NCBI GenBank assembly: GCA_025201845.1
Contig: MU603972.1
Coordinates: forward strand, 1 to 52,181
DNA from: Martensiomyces pterosporus
Taxonomy: Eukaryota; Kickxellomycota; Kickxellomycetes; Kickxellales; Kickxellaceae
DNA length: 52,181 nt
Direction: 5' to 3'
Positions 44,668-52,181 of this stretch are shown piece after piece (the first letter of the stretch is position 1; every line of letters begins with the position of its first letter). The translations under genes and the position numbers were made by a program. Below the pieces are notes generated by a model. The model was not told where the DNA came from. It did no database searches and saw only the letters and a list, made by a program, of their open reading frames with translations.

Positions 44668-45669
44668 CTATATGACATCCCATGAGGCCCGCCACTCGTA
44701 CTTTTCAGATGCCACAGGAACGACATACGACCGCTCATTGCTCGACCTGGTGATGACTGGGGTACTCATATGAGTGGATTTGGGGAAAGCGGGCTGCCAC
44801 AGTGTCGTGGATGAGTGCGTGGCTGTGGAGTTGCACTCGATCCTCTTGCTGCCGATGCTGCGCGATGCCGAATGGCACATGTAGGGCGACCTAAACTCCA
44901 GCTCCTTGTCGGTCGCCATGAACGAGCTTATCGACGGCGCATCGCCCCACCGCGGGAACTCGCCAAACCGGGTCGACGCATTCGGCAGCCCACTATCCGT
45001 CCATTGGCTGCTGGGCACCGGTGCCATGCTCATGGGGTCCTGGTCGTCGGTTATGAGGAGCGAGTGCATGCGGTGGTCGACTGTCGAGAAGGTCGACGCG
45101 CGCTTCGGCCGTGTTCCTGCAGCAGGTGCAGCTCCACCTGCGGTGTACACGCTCCGCGCTGGCTGCAGAGCTGGCGGGTAAGGTGCTCCTGTACCTGAAT
45201 AGGCGGCAGCCTGCGATGGCACCGTCAAGTTGCCAGGCGGCGCCGACGACATCCGCTTATGACCACTCCCCATGGACGAATAAATCACAGGTGGCGGTGC
45301 TCGCAGTCTGTTTCCAAGCGGCTGAGCACCGGCGGCGTTTGCGTAAGGAATTGCTGTGCTGTGATGTCCTCCTTGCCGCTCGCTGGCGCGATGGGCGGGG
45401 TTTACGGACGTGGCTGTGCTCGCTGTTCGTTCCGGGATAGTGTCAAGCTGCCGGCCTGCTCCAGCAGACCACTTACGCAAGAGTGCACGGGGCTTGCTGT
45501 CACCTGCGCTACTGGTGCTGGCATGCACTGCTGCAGCATTGGGCTGCTGTCTGACGAATCCACCGTCCACAAACACCATGCCGCTGGACATGCTGCCCCG
45601 GCGACTGCTGGTCCTGGTGCTGGCTCCAGAGACCGTTGCCCGGCGTCGTGGACCCACACAGGAAAACAT
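44668..45669 (-). CDS. Disordered Ser-rich protein with PKA-type sites
   Basis: 333 aa from ATG 45669, family unrecognised. It is Ser/Thr/Ala/Pro-rich with no hydrophobic core or signal peptide. It contains repeated basic-directed phosphosites of the PKA consensus: RRRATVS, SRRGSMSS, LLRKWSAG, HKRMSSAP and PKRASTFS. The middle has Ala/Pro/Gly runs. The C-terminal third (DKELEFRSPYMCHS, YVVPVASEKYEWRASWDVI) looks better ordered and may be the conserved part. The upstream frame to 45879 reads as a T-rich leader and is left out. Coding status is supported by an uninterrupted frame with normal composition and by the ordered tail. A signalling-target role is inference. Confidence 0.6.
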   Translation of the reverse strand: MFSCVGPRRRATVSGASTRTSSRRGSMSSGMVFVDGGFVRQQPNAAAVHASTSSAGDSKPRALLRKWSAGAGRQLDTIPERTASTATSVNPAHRASERQGGHHSTAIPYANAAGAQPLGNRLRAPPPVIYSSMGSGHKRMSSAPPGNLTVPSQAAAYSGTGAPYPPALQPARSVYTAGGAAPAAGTRPKRASTFSTVDHRMHSLLITDDQDPMSMAPVPSSQWTDSGLPNASTRFGEFPRWGDAPSISSFMATDKELEFRSPYMCHSASRSIGSKRIECNSTATHSSTTLWQPAFPKSTHMSTPVITRSSNERSYVVPVASEKYEWRASWDVI

Positions 45670-47436
45670 TATTCTTGTGGCAGAGGCTGCGTGTGGTATC
45701 TCTTTTTTTTTTGCTGTAAAGCACAGCAGGGCGTGTAGCGCACAAGAATAGGCAATGAAAAGGGAGGTGCGTAATAGCAGCAAGTGTAAACAGAGTGAAC
45801 AGGAAAGGCTCGAGTAGAGGAGGGATGGAGGACGACAAAAGATAAAATGCAGTCGCAGGAAAACCCAGGCTGTCGGCATTTTGTGTGGCCGAGGAGGGGG
45901 AGGGAGTATTAAATACTAAAATGTTGCGGACCGCCGTTGCGTATGGCCTTTTTTGGGGGGAGGATGAGGGCGCAGCGGATTGGGCTGTCTTGGTCAAAAG
46001 AGCACTTCAAAAATATCAATTCCCCCTGCTGGGCAAAGACGGCTTTTGCGCGCCCATCAGCAGCACAACCAGGCGGCATCAGCTGGCCTCTCTGGTATGG
46101 CAGCCCCCTTTTTCGGTGTGTGGCCATGAAACCGAGAAATGTCAGTGGGGAGGGTCTCTCCGCTGGCGATTTCCGGTGCATGACCAGCTCTGCTGCATTG
46201 CTGCATGTGTGGTAATGGGGATGGCTGAGGCTGGTGCTGCTTGCTTCTGCCAGCCCATCAAATGCGAAAAAAGGCACATGAAGCAGCATTCTGCTACATC
46301 TTGTCTGTCTTGTAAAGGAGCATGCCTGCACTTGCCATTCAACCTTGAATACAAATACCCGTTTTGTTCGCAGCATTAAACATCGCGTCCATGTCCCTCC
46401 CGTGGTGCCCTTGCCCTTGGCCATGGATTTCCATTACAATGCCTGCGGTTACGCTTCGTAGTGACTCTTCACAGCTCTTTGTTCGTATGGGGTGCCAAAG
46501 GAGGGCAGCGCTAATTCAGCTGCTCATCTTGCTGCTGCTCCTGTTTGGTTGCAGTAAATGTGTTTATTTTCCTTCTGTTGCTGCTGCTGCTGCTGCTGGT
46601 GTTGTTGTTGTTGTTGCTGCCACTGTTTCTGTCGCTACTGTGTTGGACAGAGTGAACCATTTGATCACACAGGATGCGCAGCAAAGGCAATTCAGTTCCC
46701 TCTTTACAGCTCGGCAGCTCGCACTGTTGGTTTCTCTCCAGCCTTTGCAATGCCACCACGATATGGAAAAAGACTTGTAAAAGAACCCGCCTGTTGGTAT
46801 TATGGCGTGCTGCGACTCCAACCATCTTGTTTGGGCAGGCGACGTTGCCGGCAAGTAGCAGCACTTGCACATCAACTGTAAACGATCTGCTTGCAGGAGC
46901 AAACGAAATGTCTACTGCTGCTCTTTGTATATATGATCTGTTTGTCAACGGGTGCTTTCTGGCTTCCCTTTCGAAGTGGGACAGTTGTGTTTGATCCTGG
47001 CAACAATGCACCGTCGCTGAGCAGATGGCAAACTCTTTCAGCAGCTATCAGCCGACAGTGCTTTCCACAAGGTCAGAAACACACTGCGTGAAAGAGAAAA
47101 AGATTGTGATGTGCTGCTGTTGCCGTTGTTGCTGGCATGAGCCAACAGACGAATGAGCAGAGGAGACGGGAAAATAGGCGCGGGTGCTCTCTTTCAATTC
47201 ATGGCTATGCAGCCACGCCATGAACATGACATCATGATCGCACACACTGCAAGGCAATGGAACCATGGCGTCCATTGCTAACTCAGTATGTCCATTATTC
47301 TATCCTCAATTCGCTCCGTTTGAATCGGCTACCAAAGACAAGCGGCTCCTTTTCATTCTAGAACCACGGTAATGAAGGCGGACAGAAAGACAAAGAGCAA
47401 AATGGCTAAACAAATGCTTACAATTGCTGATTCTTC
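45670..47436. other. Large gap, 1.8 kb, without a supported gene
   Basis: The longest gene-free stretch in the window. Frames on both strands (for example 45885-46379 plus, 46511-47011 minus) are low-complexity or translate to nothing recognisable. It holds a GCT/GTT trinucleotide tract at 46577-46618. No tRNA B box, no snoRNA with a recognised guide and no transposon ends were found. A non-coding RNA or a lineage-specific short-exon gene cannot be excluded. Confidence 0.4.
46577..46618. repeat. GCT/GTT trinucleotide tract
   Basis: About six GCT units, GGT, then about five GTT units, in non-coding DNA. A likely length-variable microsatellite. Confidence 0.85.
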
Positions 47437-49359
47437 TTAGTCTTCACGCACAAGCGTGACAATGTTTTCCACGTGATACGTCTGCGGGAAGAGGTCGAAG
47501 GGCTGGACGCTGGCAATGCGGTACACGGATTTGGGCTTCTGCTCTGCGGGCGCCGTAGTGCCGTCAACAGAGAGCGCGCCCTTGCTAAACATGTAGTTGA
47601 CATCTCTCGCCTGAGCAGGGACGCCGCACGCCACATAGACGATGACACGTGGACCGTAAGCAACGAGCTGGTCGAGGAAATCCGGGCTGCTGCCCTTGCG
47701 AGGAGGGTCAATGATCACTGCGGTATTATCGGGGCTCGCCTCGACCTTTTCAAAGATCTTTGTTGCATCGCCAAGAAGGAAGTCGCAGTTCTCGGCGCCA
47801 TTCATCCTTGCGTTATCGTTTGCACACGAGATGGACTCCTTGGATATCTCAATTCCCAGCACCTTTTCGAACCCCGAGTGGCAGGCGATTCCAAACAGCC
47901 CCGACCCGCAATAGGCATCGACCAGATACTTGAGCGGACCCCTGCCGTCGTTGCTGTCTGTGGATGATGCGAGCGTTTGGCTCCACTTTTGCAGCTCATC
48001 GCGCACAAATCCGGTAAACGCGGGCAAGATCGAGGCGTTGTTTTGGAAGAACGACGACGCCGGGTAGCGGAACTTCATGTCCTCTACAACGTCAGTCACC
48101 CATCCCTTGGGGTCAAGCACAAAGTCCTTTACCAATTCGGCAGCAGGAACATTGGCCACATCCCCACTGGCGTCATCCTTGGGCACATTGGTCTCGCGAA
48201 TCAGCAGCGTTGCCCCGCGCTTGTATGTAGCCATCCTGGCCTTTGTCTCCTCACGAGCCTTTTTGGCTCCACGCTGCACGGTCTCCGTGCCAATCATGCA
48301 CTCCTCAATATCCATCACACGGCGCTGTCCGGCGATGGCAAAGCCGATGGCGACCTGGTCAGGTGGCGTATCCTTGCGAATATCAAAGTGAGGAGTGAGT
48401 TTTGTGCGATACCCAAAGGTCAATGGCGACCGCGATACCGGGGAGACTTTGAGATTGGCGAACAGCGGGTTTGCCTGCGCAAATGCGCGCTCAACCACCT
48501 CCCTCTTGAACTCCAGCTGATCCTCATACCCAACGTGCTGCAGCTGGCAGCCCGAGCATTTGCCAAAGTACTTGCAGGGTGCATCGGTGCGCAGCGCCGA
48601 CTTCTCTTCAACTGAGAGCAGGTCCGTTTGCGTGTATCCCCACTCGTGCTTCACCGACTTGACCTGCGCTTTCTCTCCGCGCAGCGTAAACGGAACGGCA
48701 AATGCCCATGGCCGCCCGCCCTTGGCCACCAGCTCACGCAGCTGCTCGGGCGTCTCGCGAGTGGCAATTCCGACGCCGCGCTCAGTCAGCTCGTGCACGT
48801 AGACGTCCAATTTGCAGTCTGATTCGTCGGCTCCGGCAAGCTTCGCTGGGATCGGCGGTGCGCGGCAGAAAGTGGCCTCACTTTGCTTGTCGCCTTCGGG
48901 CCATCCAAAGGAGCTGGGAATCATCGACTCGTCGGCATCCTTGTGAGCCTCCTTCCATTTGGTTCTCAGCAGCAGCTCAACTGCTTCAAGCACGCTCTCG
49001 TCCGAGTTTGCCTTGCGCACAGCTCTAACCTTGCGTTTGCCGTCATGCTGCTTCTTTGCACGCTTTGGCTCTGGCTTGTCTGCTGACGGCGACGATGCTG
49101 ACTCGGGTGCAGTTCCTGCGTTTGCAGTAGAATCAGCAGTAGACTGCACTGGCGCAGTTCCTGGCGATGCTGCACGCTTGGCTCCAGCGGCAGCGGCATG
49201 TGTGGTTGGGGCCCTGTTTGCTGACTCCTCAGGCATCGTTTGTATGGTTTCTGTCGCTGCTTGCAGTCTGTGTGCGGATAAAGGCCTCTGGCGGCGTGTT
49301 AAAAGTTGGCTTGCGAATGACTGTTTGCTGCTGAGAGTTTTGCGCAGTAAGCGTAGCAT
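47437..49359 (-). CDS. TRM2: tRNA (uracil-54-C5)-methyltransferase Trm2
   Basis: Makes m5U54 (ribothymidine) in the tRNA T-loop using SAM. 640 aa from ATG 49359. A Cys cluster CKYFGKCSGCQLQH (about 269-282) matches the Fe-S/Cys motif of TrmA/RumA-type enzymes. The SAM-binding core is YPASSFFQNN, DAYCGSGLFGI and VLGIEISKESI, with IIDPPRKG and the nucleophile C578 in VYVACGVPAQARD. The usual string is YVSCNP; here A, G and V flank the Cys. The end, VQPFDLFPQTYHVENIVTLV, is typical. The first 41 residues are Arg/Lys-rich and free of acids until position 37, a mitochondrial presequence type. A second ATG (M42, 49236) would give a form without it. Confidence 0.95.
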   Translation of the reverse strand: MLRLLRKTLSSKQSFASQLLTRRQRPLSAHRLQAATETIQTMPEESANRAPTTHAAAAGAKRAASPGTAPVQSTADSTANAGTAPESASSPSADKPEPKRAKKQHDGKRKVRAVRKANSDESVLEAVELLLRTKWKEAHKDADESMIPSSFGWPEGDKQSEATFCRAPPIPAKLAGADESDCKLDVYVHELTERGVGIATRETPEQLRELVAKGGRPWAFAVPFTLRGEKAQVKSVKHEWGYTQTDLLSVEEKSALRTDAPCKYFGKCSGCQLQHVGYEDQLEFKREVVERAFAQANPLFANLKVSPVSRSPLTFGYRTKLTPHFDIRKDTPPDQVAIGFAIAGQRRVMDIEECMIGTETVQRGAKKAREETKARMATYKRGATLLIRETNVPKDDASGDVANVPAAELVKDFVLDPKGWVTDVVEDMKFRYPASSFFQNNASILPAFTGFVRDELQKWSQTLASSTDSNDGRGPLKYLVDAYCGSGLFGIACHSGFEKVLGIEISKESISCANDNARMNGAENCDFLLGDATKIFEKVEASPDNTAVIIDPPRKGSSPDFLDQLVAYGPRVIVYVACGVPAQARDVNYMFSKGALSVDGTTAPAEQKPKSVYRIASVQPFDLFPQTYHVENIVTLVRED

Positions 49360-49597
49360 GCACCCTCTCTATCCAGCGTCCCTGTTTTTCTTCCAAGATA
49401 TGTAGAACCGAAGAGCAGGCGTGTTTTTTGTGCTTGTAGAGTAAGAAAGCTAGGCAGTAGAGGCAAGAGCTGGTGTGGATTTTCCCAGCGATTCTTCACA
49501 ACCAAATATTTTCTCGCTGCCCAAAGATCAGTCGATATCAGCAGCACATGCAGAGATGGGAAAAGCCGAAATCTATCAGCAGATCCGAATCAGCAGT

Positions 49598-51682
49598 TCA
49601 CGTGATGTGGATGTCGCAGCTGGATACCTTTTCGTTGCTACGAATGGCGATGGCTGGCTCGTGGTTTGTGGTGTTTGAGCAGTAGCCGCGCAGCATATTG
49701 TCTGCCGAGTAGGTGATTGCAAACCTGCCCTTGTTGTCGATGGCAATGAAGGCACCGTCAGCGCCCGTGCATATCAGAAGGTCAGTCAGTGTGCCCACAG
49801 CAGCCACCTTGAGATGCTCCTTGCGGTAGCGAGCGCGCAATGCGATCGTGTGGGCTGTTTGCTGTCCAACACACTGGTCCTGCGAGCTAAGGCCGCTCAC
49901 AGCAAATACGCTGTCAGCCCAAGTCGAAGCACCGATACACCCTGCCTCGCTGATCTGCCCTGCCAACCGCCCCACACTGCCGCCAGAGGAGCTTGCTGCA
50001 GCTACCCTGCCATACTGATCAACAGCTACTGCACCAACACCGCCGTTTGGGTACATGTTTGCCGGCGATATCTGGCCAGAGTCTCCGCAATCACCACAGC
50101 CACTGCTTAAAGGACGAGTGCTGGTGGTCCTTTTGTCGTCTCGGCCATCCCTATTTCCTGTGGCCACCACGCGTGTCCTTATTGTCCCGAGAACATTGGC
50201 AGCGGTGCTAGCTGATGCAGACACATTAGCAACATCTTTTGGTCCATCTAAACCGCAATCTGGGGTCCTCACATCGTCGAGAACCGAACTGGCGGCTCTC
50301 CACCTATTGTACTCTTGCAAGCGATGCTCGGCAGTCAGCAGCCTAGGGTCCACCTGCTTGATTTTAAACAGCTCTGCATACTTCTGTGCGGTCTGCGAAG
50401 ACACCATTGACACAGAGCCGTGGTCAAGGATCCGGCGAGCAAGGCTGATGGGGTTAGGCACTGAAGAGACAAGCGTCACAGCCGCCCCTTGCTGCTTGTT
50501 CCCATCACAGATTGATGCATCAAGCAAAGGGTGGCCAAGAGCCGATACAGCAGCGCCCCGTCCAGCACTGGACAGCTCGATATCTTCTAGTCGCCGTACT
50601 GCTGCCTCGACAGCGCCAACTGCAGAGCCACCATTGAGAAGAGCGCTGTACCCGGACTCTACAGCCTGCCTCAGCTCCCTACGGATGCGCTTCTCCATCT
50701 CGTGTGTCAGGTTTTGGACATTGGGCAGAACGCCCCCATGAACAATAATCGCCGGAGCTATCAAGGGCGTGGGAGGCAGATCTGGCGTGGGTTCCCGGTT
50801 GGTTTGGCTGCCACTGGTGCTGGTGCTGCTTGTGGTTGCACTGGAATGTAGGTGTGAGTGGCGATGCGAGTACAAGCTGCTGGCTGTTTTAGGTGCACTG
50901 GCTTGAGGTCGGGGTGGGCTTGTGGGTCGGGGCAGTCGCACTATCTGGTACCTGTTTTCTATTGGCACTTCGCACACTTGGTTCTGTACAGCCGTTGGCT
51001 GTGGTTCTGCTGCATCTGCAAGCAGTGCACTGAGCCCAAAGCTGGCTAGGCTTTGGGCAAGGTCGATGTTGCTTATCGAGTTCAACAAGTAGAACCGATC
51101 GGGAGACTGATGCGCTCCTGTTTTGCCAGCCACACACGCATCAGCCATTTTGCAATTGGGTGCCTGTGCCTGTGCATTCGACCGCTGCGGCTGCGAATGG
51201 CTCTGCTGTGGTATCGAGGGCACAGACACTGGGATGTGGTTGTCCACAGAAGGCGGTTGGTGGAACATGCTGCGTATCTTCTCACCCATTGTCTGCTTCT
51301 TTCTATCTCCAGCCCCATTGTCGTAGCTGGGGTTTCGTCGCCTTGACACACCTGAAATGTGCATATGCGAGGATGGCAAGTACTGAGACTCTTCGCTGCT
51401 GCGTCGAAGAACCCGTCTCACAAATCGCCGCCTACACATTGCAAACCACGACGCGTTGTGTGTCCGCTCTCTGATTCGCCGCGAAATCTCTACCTCAATG
51501 TCCACCGGGATCTGTGGAATCTCGGGGTTGCGCTGCACACTGCGCATTACAAATGTGCTTTGGGGCTTTGGCTCGCAACCTCGTCTGTTTGATTCGAATT
51601 CTTGTGCATGGTGGGGCTGCTGGGTGTTTGTATGGCTACTAGGTCGACACATCGACAAGAGCAGCTCGCCTAGCCGTGTCAT
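49598..51682 (-). CDS. Taspase1/asparaginase-like Ntn-hydrolase homologue, probably inactive
   Basis: 694 aa. The first about 300 residues are disordered, with His/Ser/Pro-rich and basic segments. From about 310 the Ntn-hydrolase fold of the threonine aspartase/isoaspartyl peptidase family begins: IIVHGGVLPN, AVEAAVRRLED, GHPLLDASICDGNKQQGAAV (close to Taspase1 CDASIMDG) and NPISLARRIL. A large insert precedes the usual autocleavage site. In active members this reads (D/G)TVGAV with Thr as nucleophile; here it is NGGVGAVAVD, with Gly548 in place of Thr. AAASSSGG follows (family AAAVSSGG). The RVGQ/D substrate motif is RLAG, and the later TSGCGE/STTGHGE element is not recognisable. It should neither self-cleave nor hydrolyse in the family way. 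The fold is inferred from motifs. Confidence 0.82.
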   Translation of the reverse strand: MTRLGELLLSMCRPSSHTNTQQPHHAQEFESNRRGCEPKPQSTFVMRSVQRNPEIPQIPVDIEVEISRRIRERTHNASWFAMCRRRFVRRVLRRSSEESQYLPSSHMHISGVSRRRNPSYDNGAGDRKKQTMGEKIRSMFHQPPSVDNHIPVSVPSIPQQSHSQPQRSNAQAQAPNCKMADACVAGKTGAHQSPDRFYLLNSISNIDLAQSLASFGLSALLADAAEPQPTAVQNQVCEVPIENRYQIVRLPRPTSPPRPQASAPKTASSLYSHRHSHLHSSATTSSTSTSGSQTNREPTPDLPPTPLIAPAIIVHGGVLPNVQNLTHEMEKRIRRELRQAVESGYSALLNGGSAVGAVEAAVRRLEDIELSSAGRGAAVSALGHPLLDASICDGNKQQGAAVTLVSSVPNPISLARRILDHGSVSMVSSQTAQKYAELFKIKQVDPRLLTAEHRLQEYNRWRAASSVLDDVRTPDCGLDGPKDVANVSASASTAANVLGTIRTRVVATGNRDGRDDKRTTSTRPLSSGCGDCGDSGQISPANMYPNGGVGAVAVDQYGRVAAASSSGGSVGRLAGQISEAGCIGASTWADSVFAVSGLSSQDQCVGQQTAHTIALRARYRKEHLKVAAVGTLTDLLICTGADGAFIAIDNKGRFAITYSADNMLRGYCSNTTNHEPAIAIRSNEKVSSCDIHIT

Positions 51683-52181
51683 CCGATAATGCTGGCCGAA
51701 ACCTGAGGTCCTGGCTGTATGCTCCTAATTGCTTTGTGCTTTACCGAGCGCTAAAATAGTGCGAATTAATGTAGATGCTTGCAGAGAAGATGCAGGGGTT
51801 GCGAAAGGGAGAAGGCATGCTCGTTCAACGCGGAGTCGCGCAGTGTCCATGCAACCAGACTTGATACACTCGTTGTTTTTCGAAGAAAGGAAGAGCGCAG
51901 CAGCAGGCTACTGACGGCCAGACACGAGCACTGAGCAGGCTGTGTTGGCGGGAGCGAATGCGAGATAGTTGCTATACTTGTGTAGGGCCCCATGTATCAG
52001 TCTTTGAAATAACGTACCAGGTTATTGACACCAGATATGCGGATGTGCTCACTGCACCTCTACTCCCCACAGAAACATTCGCCCGATGTCTCACACTCAC
52101 AAAACATTTGGAGTGCCAAGCAAGCGTGACCAAGTCGCGGGCCAAAACACATTCTTGTGGATATTTCCTTGCCTTGGCACA
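51683..52181. other. Non-coding end of window
   Basis: A 499-bp stretch upstream of the Taspase1-like gene. No gene, RNA or repeat is supported. A neighbouring gene may start or end beyond the window edge. Confidence 0.4.

Noticed and set aside
47071..47237. Minus-strand ATGATGT with CTGA as a snoRNA
   Set aside because: The spacing (about 160 nt) is too long, and the guide region matches no known target.

Overview
This window is nuclear DNA from a fungus. Genes sit on both strands at about one per 2 kb, introns are few and short with GT-AG borders and CTAAT-like branch sites, and the gene set is that of a free-living eukaryote: ribosomal protein L7, alpha-tubulin, eEF1B-alpha, Pik1, a Dbf2/Sid2 kinase, a Ctk1/CDK12 kinase, Bub3, COQ10, Trm2 and THOC7. 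CCDC47-, MYSM1-, UBE3A-, MBIP- and Taspase1-like genes, which ascomycete yeasts mostly lack, occur beside fungal-type genes (a possible Whi5/Nrm1-like repressor, a DUF7707-like Cys-rich secreted protein). This points to an early-diverging, zygomycete-grade fungus, perhaps Kickxellomycotina. The lineage is inferred, not shown.

Layout. 0.5-2.3 kb: RPL7 (-), three exons, with a C/D snoRNA in intron 2. 3.8-5.1: alpha-tubulin (+), after a long leader region. 5.4-9.0: Cys-rich secreted protein and HECT E3 ligase (both -). 9.5-11.5: GTPBP1-like GTPase (+), with a GC-AG intron. 11.6-19.7: five minus-strand genes minus one, namely MBIP-like, Ctk1/CDK12 kinase, maleylacetoacetate isomerase and MYSM1-like H2A deubiquitinase. 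20.8-22.1: CCDC47 (-). 22.8-26.8: PIK1 (+). 27.3-28.3: EFB1 (+), with a U18/snR18 snoRNA in its intron. 28.5-31.7: small secreted protein (-), BUB3 (-), free methionine-R-sulfoxide reductase (+). 31.8-34.5: two tandem LPA acyltransferase paralogues (-). 35.5-39.4: Dbf2/Sid2 kinase and Whi5-like protein (+). 39.6-41.7: divergent COQ10 and THOC7. 42.6-44.0: MFS monocarboxylate-type transporter (+). 44.7-51.7: disordered protein with PKA-type sites, TRM2 and a Taspase1-like protein without its catalytic Thr (all -).

Main observations. Two introns carry box C/D snoRNAs whose guides match known 25S rRNA methylation regions: a snR39/snR39B-family guide (CCCGAAAGATGGT region) in RPL7, and U18/snR18 (AAACACGGACCAA region) in EFB1. 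As I recall, the same host genes carry snR39/snR59 and snR18 in Saccharomyces, at matching intron positions. The Taspase1-like protein appears to be a pseudoenzyme. TRM2 has the start-codon arrangement expected for mitochondrial plus cytosolic/nuclear products.

No tRNA, rRNA, transposon, CRISPR array or viral element was recognised. All homology calls come from reading the sequence and recalling families; no database search was run.
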